Assembly: GCA_002221725.1 (NCBI GenBank)
Contig: NJFT01000015.1
Location: 290,729-354,728, forward strand
Reading direction: 5' to 3'
Length of the DNA stretch: 64,000 nt
Source: Scedosporium boydii
Lineage: Eukaryota; Ascomycota; Sordariomycetes; Microascales; Microascaceae
Positions 47,882 to 59,691 of the stretch are shown one piece after another (the first letter of the stretch is position 1; each line of letters opens with the position of its first letter). Position numbers and translations under genes: made by a program. The notes beneath the pieces are model-generated. The model did no database searches and was not told the origin of the DNA. It saw only the letters and a list, made by a program, of their open reading frames with translations.

Positions 47882-50800
47882 ATGTCTCTTATCGCCACAT
47901 CTCACGGCCGTTCTCGCCCGTGGCGCCGGCTCTTTCGCCGGTCGTTCTACTCGGCATTTGCGATCGCCGCCTTTTTAATCGTTGTCTCGTACCTTCAGGA
48001 CCTCGTTTCAGACGATTCTATTAGCAGTCCTCGGCTGAGCCCGAGGTATGCTGAGCCTGTACAATGTCGAGACGTCCACCGCACCCCCGATGTGTGCTCC
48101 TTCGTCAAGACGAATTGCGACGATGAGCAACCGGGCCTAGTTCCTTACCTGACGGTGTATCACTGCGCCTTTGGATATGCGAGGGTCGTGGGGTTTCCCC
48201 TCCTCGTTATCTGGTTAGGTCTGCTCTTCTCCACCATTGGTATCGCCGCAAGCGACTTCTTTACGCCGAACCTCCAGACAATCGCCAGCGTGCTGAACAT
48301 GCCCGAGAACCTCGCCGGCGTTACCTTCCTTGCTGTGGGGAATGGCTCTCCAGACTTGTTTAGCACCGTCATGTCCATGCGATCTAACAGTGCAGCGCTG
48401 GCTGTTGGTGAGCTAATTGGCGCGGCATGCTTCATCACTGCTATTGTGGCAGGGTCTATTGCGATGATTCGCGAGTTCAAGGTCGACAAGCGCAGCTTTG
48501 TTAGAGACCTCCTCTTCTTCATTGTTGCTGTCTGCCTTACGCTTGTGTTTCTGTTGGACGGCTACCTTCACTTATTCGAGTGTGTTATCATGATCGCCTA
48601 TTATGCCTTCTACGTCATTTTCGTGAGTGTCTCACATTGGTACACGATGAGACGATCCAGGCGTGCCGCATTAGCGGAGAGTAGAGCCCATGCCATTGAA
48701 GAGGCTCTCCAGGCGAGTGGCCAAGAGAGATATGAGGACCACCCCGGCGCTGCGGCTCAGCTTACTCGCGTGCAGGCGTTAGCACGTCCGCCGCGCCCGG
48801 AATCGACAATTTCGATGCCTAGAATCGAAATTGAAGGCGACCAGCTGAACGAGGCGGAAGAAGAGGAGGAGGGTGGAAGAATGCGTAGGGAACAAATGGC
48901 GGTTGAGATCGCCAACAACATGCGAGTCAGACAACCAACAGCTAGTCGACGGCCGACCGCGGCATTCATACGGCCAAGTTTGGTGGGTGCGTTGGAATTC
49001 AACTCGGCTTTGGAGCATTTCAAGAAAGAAGGCCTTTCTCCCCCGGGACGTATCGGGCACTTCCGTCGTCACTCTGTCCAGAACATACCAAGGGCCGCGA
49101 GGTTTCGATCCGAAGCTCCTCCTGGGCCCGTCATTTCATTCGATAACACATCGCCACCCCTGCGGGAGCGCGCACACTCTCATACTGGAAATGTTAGAGA
49201 CGTTTCAGACAATACTCCTTATGGCGGAGGGCCTGGCTTGCCACCGCATGTGCGCGAAGCTAGACAAGAGCAATTACCCGGTTCGCCTTCGCCATCTCTG
49301 TCCCCGTCAAGGGCAGCGAGCTCTACGAGGTCCTTCCAACTAGACGGCAATCTAGCAGTGCCCCCAATTCATCCGTTCGGTCCTAGGCAGCCCTACTTAG
49401 ACACGCAGACAGGGGGCTCGGGACGTCAATCGCTGGCGCCTGAACCGTTACATCTACATATTCCCAGTCGTCGAAGCACCACGAGCGAAGCCTCGGACAC
49501 CCTAAGCCCATTTCCCGGATATGTGGAATCTCCCATGCCAATGTCCCCAACGTCAGAGGCTGCACCGCCATCATTATTTGAGCCTTCGCCTCCCATCATC
49601 CCCACCGATGATGGAGTCTTGGTTGAAGTCGATGGCGGTGTTGGCCTTCTCCAACCCTATCGATGGTGGCCATACTCTATGCTCCCCCCTCCTGAGAGCA
49701 TGATGGCGACGCTGTTTCCGACACTACAGAACTGGCGAGAAAAGACCTTTGCAGACGCCTTTGTCAGCACACTCGCTGTCCCGAGTGTGTTTTTCCTATC
49801 CATCACGCTACCCGTTGTTGACGCGAGAGACCCAGAGATTGAAGAGGCTTCCCAGTGTTCCGAGTGTGAAGAGGAAAACGAACCGAGCCGGCAATCTGCG
49901 AATGGCCAGTGGGAGATGTTTCGTAGATACAGACGAAACACGGTTACTTCAAACCGGACGTTGAACTATGACTCGGCAACTCCAAGCTCGCCGCTGATCG
50001 TTGACGAAGGCGTGGCGCTAGATATGGACAGGCCCGCAGTTCCGAAACCGGTGGAAACTCCAAACCTCCCACTTGATGAATCCGGGCAGGTGGACGCTGA
50101 AGATGCGGGTTGGAACAAATGGCTGGTCATGATTCAAACTCTAGCTGGCCCGCCATTTTCCGTATTTATCATATCCTCTGTGCTCATGGAGCAGCCGGCG
50201 GAGGAGGTGGTGTCCGATGTGAAATGGTCCCTGGTCGCGTCAGGCGCATTGTTCCTCATCGTCTGGTTGACCACGAGATCGGATCGAAGGCCCAAGTATT
50301 ATACTCTCTTGTGCTTCCCCGGATTCCTCGTGAGTGTCTCATGGATTGCAGTCATTGCCGGCGAGGTCGTCGGGGTTCTGAAGGCGATTGGCGTGATCTT
50401 GGGCATATCAGACGCGATCCTAGGGCTCACGGTGTTTGCGGCGGGCAATAGTGTCGGTGATTGGGTTTCTGATTACACCATCGCCCGATTGGGCTCTCCG
50501 GTCATGGCGTTGTAAGTCATCTAACTAACACCCCTTGAGCCCTTCGAGAGGGCGTGTCTCACTGCCGCGTGCCCACGTAAGCTTGGCGACTAACTTTAAT
50601 GGTTTCTTCATAGCTCGGGCTGTATCGGGGGACCAATGCTCAACATCCTGCTCGGCGTTAGCACCGGGGGTCTCATTGGGATGGTGTCCAAAGCGCGGCG
50701 CAAGCACGAGAAGCACCCCGACCGGCCAATTGTGTACAAGCCGTACAAGATCCACATCAGCGGCAGCCTCGTGGTGTCGGCAGTGACTTTGCTAATTACA

Positions 50801-50947
50801 CTCGTGGCTCTGCTAATGTTTGTATCGTTGAACGATTGGGTCTTTAGCCGGCGGCTGGGCATAGGGTTGATCGCGCTCTGGTGCGTCAGTACCGGGGTCA
50901 ATCTCGTGATTGAGATGATAGGCGTGTGGAGCGAGGTGTCGAGATGA
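47882..50947 (+). CDS. Na+/Ca2+ exchanger-family (NCX/NCKX-like) membrane protein
   Basis: Probable cation/Ca2+ antiporter of an internal membrane (vacuole, ER or Golgi); the fungal relative I recall is yeast YDL206W. Two exons are predicted, 47882-50511 and 50614-50947, giving about 987 residues. An N-terminal hydrophobic helix (FYSAFAIAAFLIVVSYL) is followed by a Cys-containing lumenal segment. The first exchanger domain has the alpha-1 repeat (PENLAGVTFLAVGNGSPDLFSTV, GELIGAACFITAIVAGS) and further membrane spans to residue ~255. A ~370-residue hydrophilic loop, rich in Ser, Pro and Arg, comes next. Then comes the second domain with alpha-2 (LGISDAILGLTVFAAGNSVGDWVSDYTIARLGSPVMAF|SGCIGGPMLN), completed only when the 102-nt intron is removed at the Phe codon. 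The acidic/polar residues needed for ion coordination (GNGSPD, AAGNSVGD) are kept. It starts at the ATG immediately after a stop-rich leader. Confidence 0.93.
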
Positions 50948-51761
50948 GAGGAGTTGGTGTCGGCGGGGGAGCCTGGTGCCGAACGTGGTACGTATACTAC
51001 TCTCTATCACACATCATTATACTACATATTACAAGTACACTACTTCGTACAAGTAGATTACTTTGCGCAGATCTGGGGACGGAGTTCTTGTTTGCATCCT
51101 TCGCATGTATTTTTTTTCCTTTTCTAGTTGCATCTTTGATACCCATGGACCATGGTGCGGGGGAGGAGGACCTGTGGTGAGAGAGAATATGGATTTCCTT
51201 GCTTTTCTTTTGTACGCTTGTTGGGAACCTATTGTTCCTCAATGCACATTTGGAAGGGGTTTCGATCGGCATAGACTACTTCGTACGGGGATATCTTTTA
51301 GCTATGGCAATGGCATTTGTTGTTTGCGTTTCTCATCGCAAGAGCGTTATGATCAATCTTGGCTAGATGCCGTTACACAGCTTACGCGTCGTAGCGATCG
51401 AGACTATTCCCAAGACGCACTCGCGTACAGGTCTAAATCGACGCACCGGACACGCCGTTGCCGAGGACGGGACTAGTTCCGTAGCTCGAGCTCGAGACTA
51501 GAGGTGACGTTTTCGTTTTCCTCAACATCAACGGCGGATAGGAGAGGAGGCCTGGACTCCATCCAGGCACGTCCTGGCGTGCCCCACCGACGGATGCAGG
51601 TATCTCGCCATGGCAAAAAAGCTTGTCCTGCTGAGGGTGGGTCTGGGAGGAGATGTCTGGACGAGTCTTAACTCAGAGGGGGACGCTTGCGTAGCTGAAG
51701 TCATCATGAGCAAGCATGTGAGAGAAAAAAGACACATCTAAAAAAAAAAAAAAGCAAGCTG

Positions 51762-51968
51762 CTACCCTCCCAGAAGCGAAAGCTCGCCGATCAATTCCTC
51801 AATTTGCGGCACGAGGGTGTTCGGTCGAAGGCGATGGGCGGGGGTCGAAAGGTGAGGGGAAACAGGAGGAGGGGAGGGAACCTGGACGATTTCGACAGTT
51901 TCGGAGGATCTAACGCGATGTGATTGTCGAGGACGCCGGCGTGATGAGGGAATGCACGGCGTTTCCAT
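51762..51968 (-). CDS. Possible small protein ORF (68 aa), unconfirmed
   Basis: A single uninterrupted ORF starts at a well-placed ATG (caacaATGg on the minus strand). It encodes 68 residues: an Arg/Ser-rich N-terminus, a Pro-rich middle, and a short amphipathic ending (IEELIGELSLLGG). No family was recognised. It lies head-to-head with the Asn-rich protein gene. It could equally be chance; only its start context and the sensible helical end argue for it. Confidence 0.25.
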   Translation of the reverse strand: METPCIPSSRRRPRQSHRVRSSETVEIVQVPSPPPVSPHLSTPAHRLRPNTLVPQIEELIGELSLLGG

Positions 51969-52337
51969 CGTTGTTAGTGTGTGTCTATTGGAGCTGAAAG
52001 TGATGTGGGTTGAATCCACGCTAGAGTTGGAGCTGCTTTTTCCTTTGCGAGAAGGGAGGGGAAATCGCTAGGCAGTTGGGAACCGGTGGGGTGGATTTGC
52101 GCTCAGATGGGCGTGCGTGGTGTGGTTGGTGGTGAGGCATTGCGGGATTATTATTGGGGAGCTATGGGCTGCGCCTCTGTGGACGAGCTGAAGCTAACGT
52201 ACTTGCGTAGCTTGGGGAGCTACAAGGCCAAGGTACGTACATTGATGAGGGGCCAGGGTGGTGAGGATCGGAGAAGACGGATATGAACAATGATGAAATG
52301 ATGAGAAACAGATGGGAGGGACCAGTCGAGAGGTGTG

Positions 52338-52344
52338 TATAAAA
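52338..52344 (+). promoter_or_regulatory. TATA box of the Asn-rich protein gene
   Basis: TATAAAA, 162 nt before the ATG at 52506. An AGGGG stress-response-like element occurs about 100 nt further upstream (near 52238). A consensus TATA box suits a strongly or inducibly expressed gene, and the coding region shows strong C-ending codon preference. Confidence 0.55.
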
Positions 52345-52505
52345 GGAGTGAGAAACGCTGCCAAGATGGAGAAGAGGAGGACCATTGGATCAAGATCAAA
52401 CTCACAGTCACACAATCCTAGTCCCAGTATCTCGCTATACATTCTCCTACACTCTTGCACGTCTTCATTTAAGTCTTTGCCTTTTCTTAACAAACATTCT
52501 TCATC

Positions 52506-53384
52506 ATGAGCAACTATCTCAGGGACGCCGCCAACGAGCTCTCCAATGCCTACGGCAGCGAGAACCGTACCCAGGGCCAGGGCTACGGCAACAACAACTC
52601 GCGCCGCGAGGAGGGCCGCGAAAGCAGCCGCCTTGGCAGCGGCAACGACTACAGCAGCCGCACTGACCGCGATGATGACAGCAGCAACCGCTTCGGCAGC
52701 AGCGGTAACAGCGGCTTCGGCTCCAGCAACAACGACAATGACCGTGAGCAGAACCGCTTCGGCTCCTCCACTACTGGCAGCAGCAGCTACAACAAGAGGG
52801 ATGAGGATGACAACAAGACCTCTTCCTACGGCCAATACGGCAGGTCCGACAACGACTCGAGCTCCAACCGTCGGGACAACGACAACAGCTACGGCAGCAA
52901 CGAGAGCCGTGAGGAGGGCCGTGATAGCAACCGATTCGGCGGCAATGACTCCTTCAACAAGAGCGAGCGTGAGGACCGTAATAGGCGAGACAATGATAAC
53001 GACAACGACAACTCGACCTTTGGCAGCAGCCGCCGGGACAACGACAACGACAACAGCACCAGCAGCTACGGCAACCGTCGCGACAATGACAACGACACCA
53101 GCTTCGGCAGCCGCCGTGACAACGACAACGACAACAACAACAGCACCAGCAACAACAGCAGTGAGAGGAAGACCGGCAGCTGGCAGGACGTAGGCCGCGA
53201 CGCTAAGGACGCTTACTCCAGCTTCCAGAACAAGAACAAGGAGGGCGGATCCAGCGGTGTCGACTACAAGGAGCTCGGAAGCGTTGCTCAGGGAGCTTAC
53301 AAGGCGTACCAGGGTGACGAGAAGAAGAACCTCACGGATATTGGCAAGAACCTTGCTTCTGGCTTCCTCGGCAGGAAGGACTAG
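52506..53384 (+). CDS. Asn/Asp/Ser/Arg-rich low-complexity protein (292 aa), hydrophilin-like
   Basis: A single exon encodes 292 extremely hydrophilic residues, with no signal peptide and no membrane segment. The N-terminus (SNYLRDAANELSNAYGSEN) and C-terminus (about residues 222-292: SWQDVGRDAKDAYSSFQN... GSVAQGAYKAYQG... NLASGFLGRKD) look like amphipathic helices. The ~190 residues between are repeats of RRDNDND, SSN, GSSNR and SYG. Composition recalls yeast Ddr48-type stress proteins and hydrophilins, but homology is not established. Codons are strongly biased (AAC, GGC, CGC), suggesting high expression. A TATA box is present at 52338. A long minus-strand frame over the same DNA is a by-product of the codon repetition. 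Confidence 0.85.
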   Translation: MSNYLRDAANELSNAYGSENRTQGQGYGNNNSRREEGRESSRLGSGNDYSSRTDRDDDSSNRFGSSGNSGFGSSNNDNDREQNRFGSSTTGSSSYNKRDEDDNKTSSYGQYGRSDNDSSSNRRDNDNSYGSNESREEGRDSNRFGGNDSFNKSEREDRNRRDNDNDNDNSTFGSSRRDNDNDNSTSSYGNRRDNDNDTSFGSRRDNDNDNNNSTSNNSSERKTGSWQDVGRDAKDAYSSFQNKNKEGGSSGVDYKELGSVAQGAYKAYQGDEKKNLTDIGKNLASGFLGRKD

Positions 53385-54139
53385 ATTAGTGTTGCTTGTA
53401 TTTCCTGCCTGTAGCGTATTCAATTTTAGGTTAATGGGATCTGGGACTGGTATTGAACGTTAACTAAATTGATGAATTAATTCATTTTTGGTTCCTGAGT
53501 TAGTGAAAGCCGGTAAAACCTTGAGAAAAAGAGAGAAAGAATAGAGGGAGACAGACGAAGTAGTATTTTCAATCTAATTGTGAGATTGTGAGGATTGAAT
53601 GGCATCCCAGGCCTTCAAGGTTCTTCCACGTGCGTGACCAGGTGGGAGATGAGAACCGCCTGAGGTACGGAGAGAGGTACACACCTTTGACCTCGTATAA
53701 GCCGATATAAACTCGTTTTGCTAATAATAGTCGACGCATCTCAAATAACATTGAATTACCCACTAAAAGTCCCCACGCCGTGTCAGATCCCGTGCCGTAC
53801 TCAGGTACCCCGCGACCAGGGTTCGAGGGGCACCTTCCGCACCAGGGTCTCGAAGGACCCAGACATTTCGGCCTCTCACCGTGTTGTCTGGCTGCCACTC
53901 TGCCACTCTGCCACCCACCTCCTTAGCTTTGTGCAACCCCTCAAACTTGACCGCCTCTTTTCCCCATCGAGACAGTTCAAAAGGGGGGGCCACGATAATT
54001 ATTCTTTGATCATCTACCTCTGTGCTCACAGAGATTCTCTCCTCCTTCACCCTCAATCTCAACATCTTTTTCTCCCCGACACCTTGACCTTGACCATCGC
54101 CTAGTTTACCCACCCACCTTTCGTTACGAAACCGCAAAG
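53385..54139. other. Intergenic region and sec53 promoter
   Basis: 755 bp between two plus-strand genes. It has an A/T-rich 3' flank, then a C/T-rich leader before the phosphomannomutase start. No extra gene is seen. Confidence 0.55.
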
Positions 54140-55323
54140 ATGGCCTCCTTCATCCCTGTTGACCAGCGTCCCCTCAAGGACACCATCTGCCTCTTCGATG
54201 TCGACGGCACCTTGACCCCGGCCCGTCTGGTATGTGCATTGCTCCCTCTCTCCTCCTTTCCTGCGAGGAGCCCCTCCATGCCTGAGTGCTGGTGTTTGGT
54301 GTTGGGAGGTTGCTCTTGACCCCACCATCGCCAAGGATCGACGTCTGCCCCGCCATCGACGTCGTTTCTCGCCGCCCAAGATCGCATCAAGCACTCAACA
54401 TGCAAAGAAGAAAGATGTCTCAACGACAATTGATTCCTATACCTCAATCCCACTTAGCAACGCTCAGCTACCTATGCTCACCCTATAAGAAAAATGGAAA
54501 CTTCTGAACTTGGCTAACCCCCGCCTCAATCCAGCCCGTCACCCCTGAAATGCTCGACCTCCTCTCCCGCCTCCGCGAAAAGTGCTCCATCGGCTTCGTC
54601 GGCGGCTCCAACCTCGCCAAGCAGCAAGAGCAGCTCGGCTCCGCCTCCGTCGACGTCACCACCATCTTCGACTGGTGCTTCGCCGAGAACGGCCTCACTG
54701 CTATCCGTCTCGGCGAGACCCTCCCCTCCAACAGCTTCATCAAGCAGGTCGGCGAGGAGCCCTACAAGGAGTTTGTCAACTTTTGCCTGCGCTACATCGC
54801 CGACCTCGACGTCCCCGTCAAGCGTGGTACCTTTGTCGAGTTCAGGAACGGCATGATCAACGTGTCACCTGTGGGAAGGAACGCGAGCGTGCAGGAGAGG
54901 AATGAGTATGAGGCGTTTGATAAGGCGAATAATATTAGGCCCAAGTTCATTGAGGCTCTCAAGGAGAAGTTTGGCCACCTCGGCCTCAAGTGAGTGGATT
55001 CCCCCCCTCTTTCTTCCAAGGGGCTAGTATATGTTTTCAGGTGCCTAACAATGCGTCTTCTTCCCTGCAGCTACGCCATTGGCGGTCAGATCTCCTTCGA
55101 CGTCTTCCCCGAGGGCTGGGACAAGACCTACTGCCTCCGCCACCTCGAAAACGAGGCCAGCGCCCCCGGCGGCGTCACCTACAAGACCATCCACTTCTTC
55201 GGCGACAAGACCTTCAAGGGCGGTAACGACTACGAGATCTACGAGGATTCCCGCACCGTTGGCCACTCCGTCACCGGCCCCGAGGACACCGCGAAGATCC
55301 TCAAGGAGCTGTTTGACTTGTGA
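54140..55323 (+). CDS. sec53: Phosphomannomutase (Sec53/PMM)
   Basis: Cytosolic HAD-superfamily enzyme converting mannose-6-phosphate to mannose-1-phosphate, the step feeding GDP-mannose for N-glycosylation, O-mannosylation and GPI anchors. Three exons are predicted, 54140-54229, 54535-54989 and 55071-55323, giving about 265 residues (yeast 254). The nucleophile motif [10 protein letters not shown] has Asp 20 and 22. It continues across a 305-nt intron, long for this window. Then come [16 protein letters not shown], the cap-domain segment [20 protein letters not shown], and [19 protein letters not shown]. The final motif [19 protein letters not shown] supplies the metal and phosphate ligands. 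The second intron completes an Asn codon (GLNYAIGG). It converges on the WW-PhoD gene. Confidence 0.97.
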
Positions 55324-55941
55324 AGAAAGAGTTATAACGAGGCAGAGGCGTCGAAATCGGTCTATAGAGAAATAGATGAAGTAATGAATCAATGATAGAG
55401 CGCTGGCAATGAAATGATATTTTCGGGGTCCGTTTAATAATAATTCGAGCCGAGAGCCCATATTGTGCAAGGAAGTCGTTGTTGTTTCAGGGGTTGGGGT
55501 CTTGTGTGGACGACTTGGAGATATATAAAGTCATGTTCAAGATGGAAGAAGATGCACCGAATTCCTTCATAGAAGAGGAAGCAAAAAAAACAAAAGTACA
55601 AAGCAAATAGACAGCTTGATTTAATGATCTTGTTTCTAAAAAGTTTGTCTAGTGTCACGGTTGGTTTGCATGTCGGAAGCCCGCAGGTCGAATGCTCTAG
55701 TTTCGTGGCTAGATTAAGTATGGAACTTGGTCCAAAAGAGAAAACTATGTCAAATATCCCAAACTACCGTATCGCTAGCTATATGTAGATAGACATAGAT
55801 TTGACAGCTAGAAGGAGAAAAAAAAAAAGAGAGAAAGAGACGACGTTATAAGAAGAGCAAAAATCACATATAAAAAGCCCAAACTTAATCTAAACTTCAT
55901 ATCTCTCTCGGCGCAGTCAGTCACAATCGCCCCCACCATCA
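55324..55941. other. Convergent 3' region, sec53/WW-PhoD
   Basis: 618 bp of AT-rich tail-to-tail DNA with A-runs near 55590 and 55820. No gene is supported. Confidence 0.55.
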
Positions 55942-58900
55942 TTACAACCCCGGGACAATAACAGGTCCATACTTCGTCGTCGCCTGGAACGCTCCATCAC
56001 CCTGCACGACGAAATCAACAGCAAGACTTAACTTCGACAGCCCATGCTGCTCAGGAGACAGAAGATGCGGCTGTCCGGGAATCTGTCCGGGGAGGACGGC
56101 CCCGGCCGCCGCAGCAGCCACGGTATCGGGGTCGTACGCCATGACGGCGACGTAGTTCCTCCTACCCATGAGCTTCTTGAGCTCGCGAGGGGCGCCGCTG
56201 GCGTCGGTGTGGAAAATCTCCATCATGTCCTCCTTGGTGTCGGAGACTTCGTGCGTGGACTTGTGCCCGTTTTGCGGCACGTAGAGGAGCTTGTTGTTGT
56301 GGAGCAGCTTGAGGATGTAGTTGTGCTGAGGCGCCGCGACGATGGGCGACGTGATGAGCTGGTACATGGTCTTGGGGTCCGAAGGGTGCGAGGGGTCGTG
56401 GACGAGACCAGCGCCGCAGCAGTTGACGCCGCCGGAGAGGAAGGTCATGCGCACACCCTTGTCTTGTGCGATGGTCTGCAGCGTGCGGATAAAATATGTG
56501 CGCTCGAGGTCCTTGCTCGAGTGCGTCCACAGATCCTTGAGGACCTCAGCGAGATCCAGGTCACCGAATTGGTTCAGGACGTTGCCCATAAGTCCTGACT
56601 TTCCGACGGCCTTCTTGACGTGGGAGAAGCCCTGCTGAACGACCTCTTTGCCACCAACGACGCCCGCGACAGAGCTCGTTACCTTGCCGAGGATGTTGTA
56701 GCTCGTGTTCACGGCCTTCTTGCCCGTTGCCATCGCTCCCGCGAGACTCTCGACTGCTTCGAGACGTGGGTAGATGAGCGGTACCGAGATCATCCAGATG
56801 CAGTGCTGCACGCTCGGTGGCAACGACGCTACTCTGGGGAAAATGCCCTGGTACGTTGGGCCCGCCATGACGTGCGCCTGATCTCTCTCCGACCTACAGT
56901 CCGGGCCGACGACGGCAACGGCAGGTCCTAGGTACTTGACGAAGTGCCAGCCCTGTCCCGTGACTGTGAAAAGATCCATGTCGTTGCTCATGTTTCGGAG
57001 AATCTCGACGGTCGTGTGATGCTGGAAGAGAAGGTACATTTCAATAGCAAGTCGGCCAATGTTCTTGAACATGGGAGAGCTCTGCATATAGTCGGGGTAG
57101 CTACCATAGCCGTCGAAGCTGCAGAGCGCGTTCAGTTAGCATCAGGTTTCCTGATACAACAATGGTTGGAGCGGAGCATTCATCACTTACATGTCGTGGT
57201 CATCGATCTGCAGGATGTGAGGAATCTGCGCGAAGGCCTCCCGCAAGAACGGCTGATCGAAATGGCTAGTGTAGTAGTGGAAGTAGGCATGCGATACATC
57301 CTCCTCGTGTCTCGCCGTCCACTGCGCATTCTTTCGATTCTCCTTGCCGCGCATCGCCAACCACTGCCTCAACAACGGCACTTCCTTCCACAGTCGATCA
57401 CCGTATATCTGCGCGCCCAGACCGAGCTGGACGTGGAAGCCGCCACAGTCGACATTCTTCTGCAATACGTCTTTCCACATGAAGCTGACGCCGCCGAGCT
57501 TCGAGCGCTCATTCTGAGAGGTCGTGGCCGCGAAATCGTTGCCCGAATGCGCGATGAATCGCCAACCGAGCTCGCTGCGTCCGGCGACGACGAACTCGTA
57601 CCTCGTGCAGCCGAGGTGCGATGTGACTGCATAGGTCCAGCGCTCGGTGCCTTGCTCGCCCATCGGAAGGTCGATCTCGTATTTGTAAAAGTTCCATCGC
57701 TGGTGGGTGTGGATGACGTGGGGGATAAGCTGCCTGGGGTTGGGAGAGAGATCGACGCTGAGATGGATGTGGATCGTAGGAGGTTGTGGAGTATCGGTTA
57801 CAATCATAATGCTGCCGTACCAAACGCCTTTCTCGATATTCATGTTGCCGTAGCGCAGGTATGGGCCAAAATAGACTCCATTTGTCGGCTGGATCTTGTA
57901 CATGTCCACGCCAGCGGAGGGTGGCGGGCCCGTGAAACCGGCCGTGGGCGCAGTAGAGTTCGCAACGCTCATGATGCTCTCGGCGTATCCTCCAGGGGTA
58001 TGCGGCGGGAACATGGGAGAAGCCATTCCTTGCTTGCCCCCGAACAGAGGAGATGCCATACCCTGCTTCCCACCATATAGGGGTGATGCCAGAGGGTTTC
58101 CGTACGTAGAGGCGGCGGGCGACAAGGGAGCAACGTCATGGTGGATGGGGTTGGGTCCCTTGGGGAACTCCCATTGTGTCGCCTGGGTCGCGAGATGGAT
58201 GTAGTAATACTGGCCAGAGTTCTGGTCGAGATGGGCAATCCATCCCTCGGGAAGCGGTGGAGGCGAAGCAGGGCCCGCAGCGCCGCCTGGAGCCGCTGCT
58301 CCAGCGGCGAAGGTTTGCGACGAGCTGGGGATGGCAGCGGCTGCTTGAGGTTGAGGAGGAATGCTCTCTGGCCGGGGATCATTGGCAAAGGCAGGATGTC
58401 CAGAGTTCAGAGCAGCGGCAGCAGCGGCGCTAGGCTGTGATACGCCGAGGCCGGCACCCGTAGCAACAGCGGCAGCAGCAACGGGGGCCTGCTTAGGAGG
58501 GGCGGAGGCGGCATTATTGGGCGCAGCGGGGGCAGCCGCAGCCGCAGCCGTAGCTGCCGGCCGTTGCTTCTCGTTGGGGTAAGCGGAACCGGCGTTCGGA
58601 TTAACACTCGAGTAGGCAGGGGGTGGGGTCTTGGTGCCTAGGCGTTGGAAATCTTGCTCTAACACGCTCACTTGGAGGTTGCCGTTGCCTTCGGCATTTG
58701 GAGGCTTGGGAGCCGGCGAAGCCACGTTCTGCGCAGGCGCGGTCGACACCGGAGCAGACCCTTGGTATACTGTAGGCGGTCCATGTGGCTGCTGATCGGG
58801 AGACTCCGTCGGTGTCCACGGACGCTGAGGTGGCCGGTGGTTTCCGTATTGAGCAAGCCTCTGCGCCGCCGCGGCGCTCTGGGCCTGAAGGCTTGTTAGA

Positions 58901-59691
58901 GTAGCGGTGCCGGATATGCCACTAGCAGCATAGCGCGCCTCAATACCGCCGCCAGGCACTTCACCGGGCTCGACGATCGGAGTCTCGGGAGGAGGCGGCG
59001 ATCCTCGACTTGCTCGGGTGGTGGAGGTACTAGCAGTCGATGCAAAGCGATTGACCATATTTTCATTCGGGATGCGCAGTGACTCGGGTGGTCGCGCCGC
59101 CGCCGCCGCCGCCGCGGAGCTTGACGAACTACCACCCGGAGGTGGGTAGTATTGCTTCTTGTTGAAGGGAGGGTAGTTGGGCGTGGAGCCGGGCCTCTGA
59201 GTGAGGTTATTTATCGGCTTCGCAAACAGACCAGATTGATCGTCGTCGATCGGACTTGTCGGCAGGGGTTTCGGCGTGGCACCGCGTCGCTCCGCAAGGC
59301 CGGGACCTTTATTCTCTAGGGGACTGGTAATGCGAGGAGAGGTGTCATTATAGGCCGAGCTCGAGGGCACGGAATAGGGCTTGACAGTGGGCCTCGGCCT
59401 ATTGCGACTACTATCGTCATCGTCGTCTTCGGGGTAAGGCAGAGGAAGCAAGTTTGCAGAGCTCAGCGCGCCAGGCGGCAGGAAAGCTGGTTTGGGTTTG
59501 GAGGAGGAAGAAGACGAAGAAGGCGTAGCGGAAGACGAGCCAGGCGGGGGATACTTGAAACGGTCGGCGGGTTTCGGGCTCTGCGGTTTGAATATTCTCA
59601 GAGGCTCAACTGTCGGGCTATCGCAATCCTCAGTTGGCGCGGGCTTACTGAGGAAGAGCTCCTCGTCTGAGATTCCCCTGCTCCGTTCCAT
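55942..59691 (-). CDS. WW-domain protein with C-terminal PhoD-like phosphatase domain
   Basis: Two exons are predicted on the minus strand, 59691-57191 and 57118-55942, with a 72-nt intron (GTAAGT donor, CTGCAG acceptor), about 1225 residues. The N-terminal ~475 residues are disordered, rich in Pro, Ser and Ala with poly-Ala runs. A WW domain at about 478-512 (PLPEGWIAHLDQNSGQYYYIHLATQATQWEFP) has both the first Trp and a second Trp, so it should bind Pro-rich ligands. The region from ~600 to the end is a PhoD-like metallophosphatase fold with NGVYFGPYLRYGNM, GGFHVQLGLGAQIYGDRLW, the metal-site motif LQIDDHDIFDGYGSYPD (split by the intron) and RMTFLSGGVNCCGAGL. No signal peptide or membrane helix is seen, unlike bacterial secreted PhoD. 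The substrate is unknown. The ATG at 59691 is the first of the frame. Confidence 0.92.

Larger units (their letters stand above)
50948..52505. other. Intergenic region between exchanger and Asn-rich protein gene
   Basis: 1.56 kb with two TACTTCGTA words (51043 and 51283) and an A-run near 51740. It also has a weak minus-strand small ORF (51762-51968, listed separately). The right third is the promoter of the Asn-rich protein gene. Confidence 0.55.

Noticed and set aside
52194..53423. 409-residue minus-strand open frame rich in Val and Ala
   Set aside because: It is the exact antisense of the Asn-rich protein gene. GAC/AAC/AGC codons read as GTC/GTT/GCT on the other strand, giving a spurious long frame.
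56944..58080. 378-residue plus-strand frame
   Set aside because: Antisense of conserved PhoD-domain coding sequence; the minus strand carries recognisable motifs and good splice sites.
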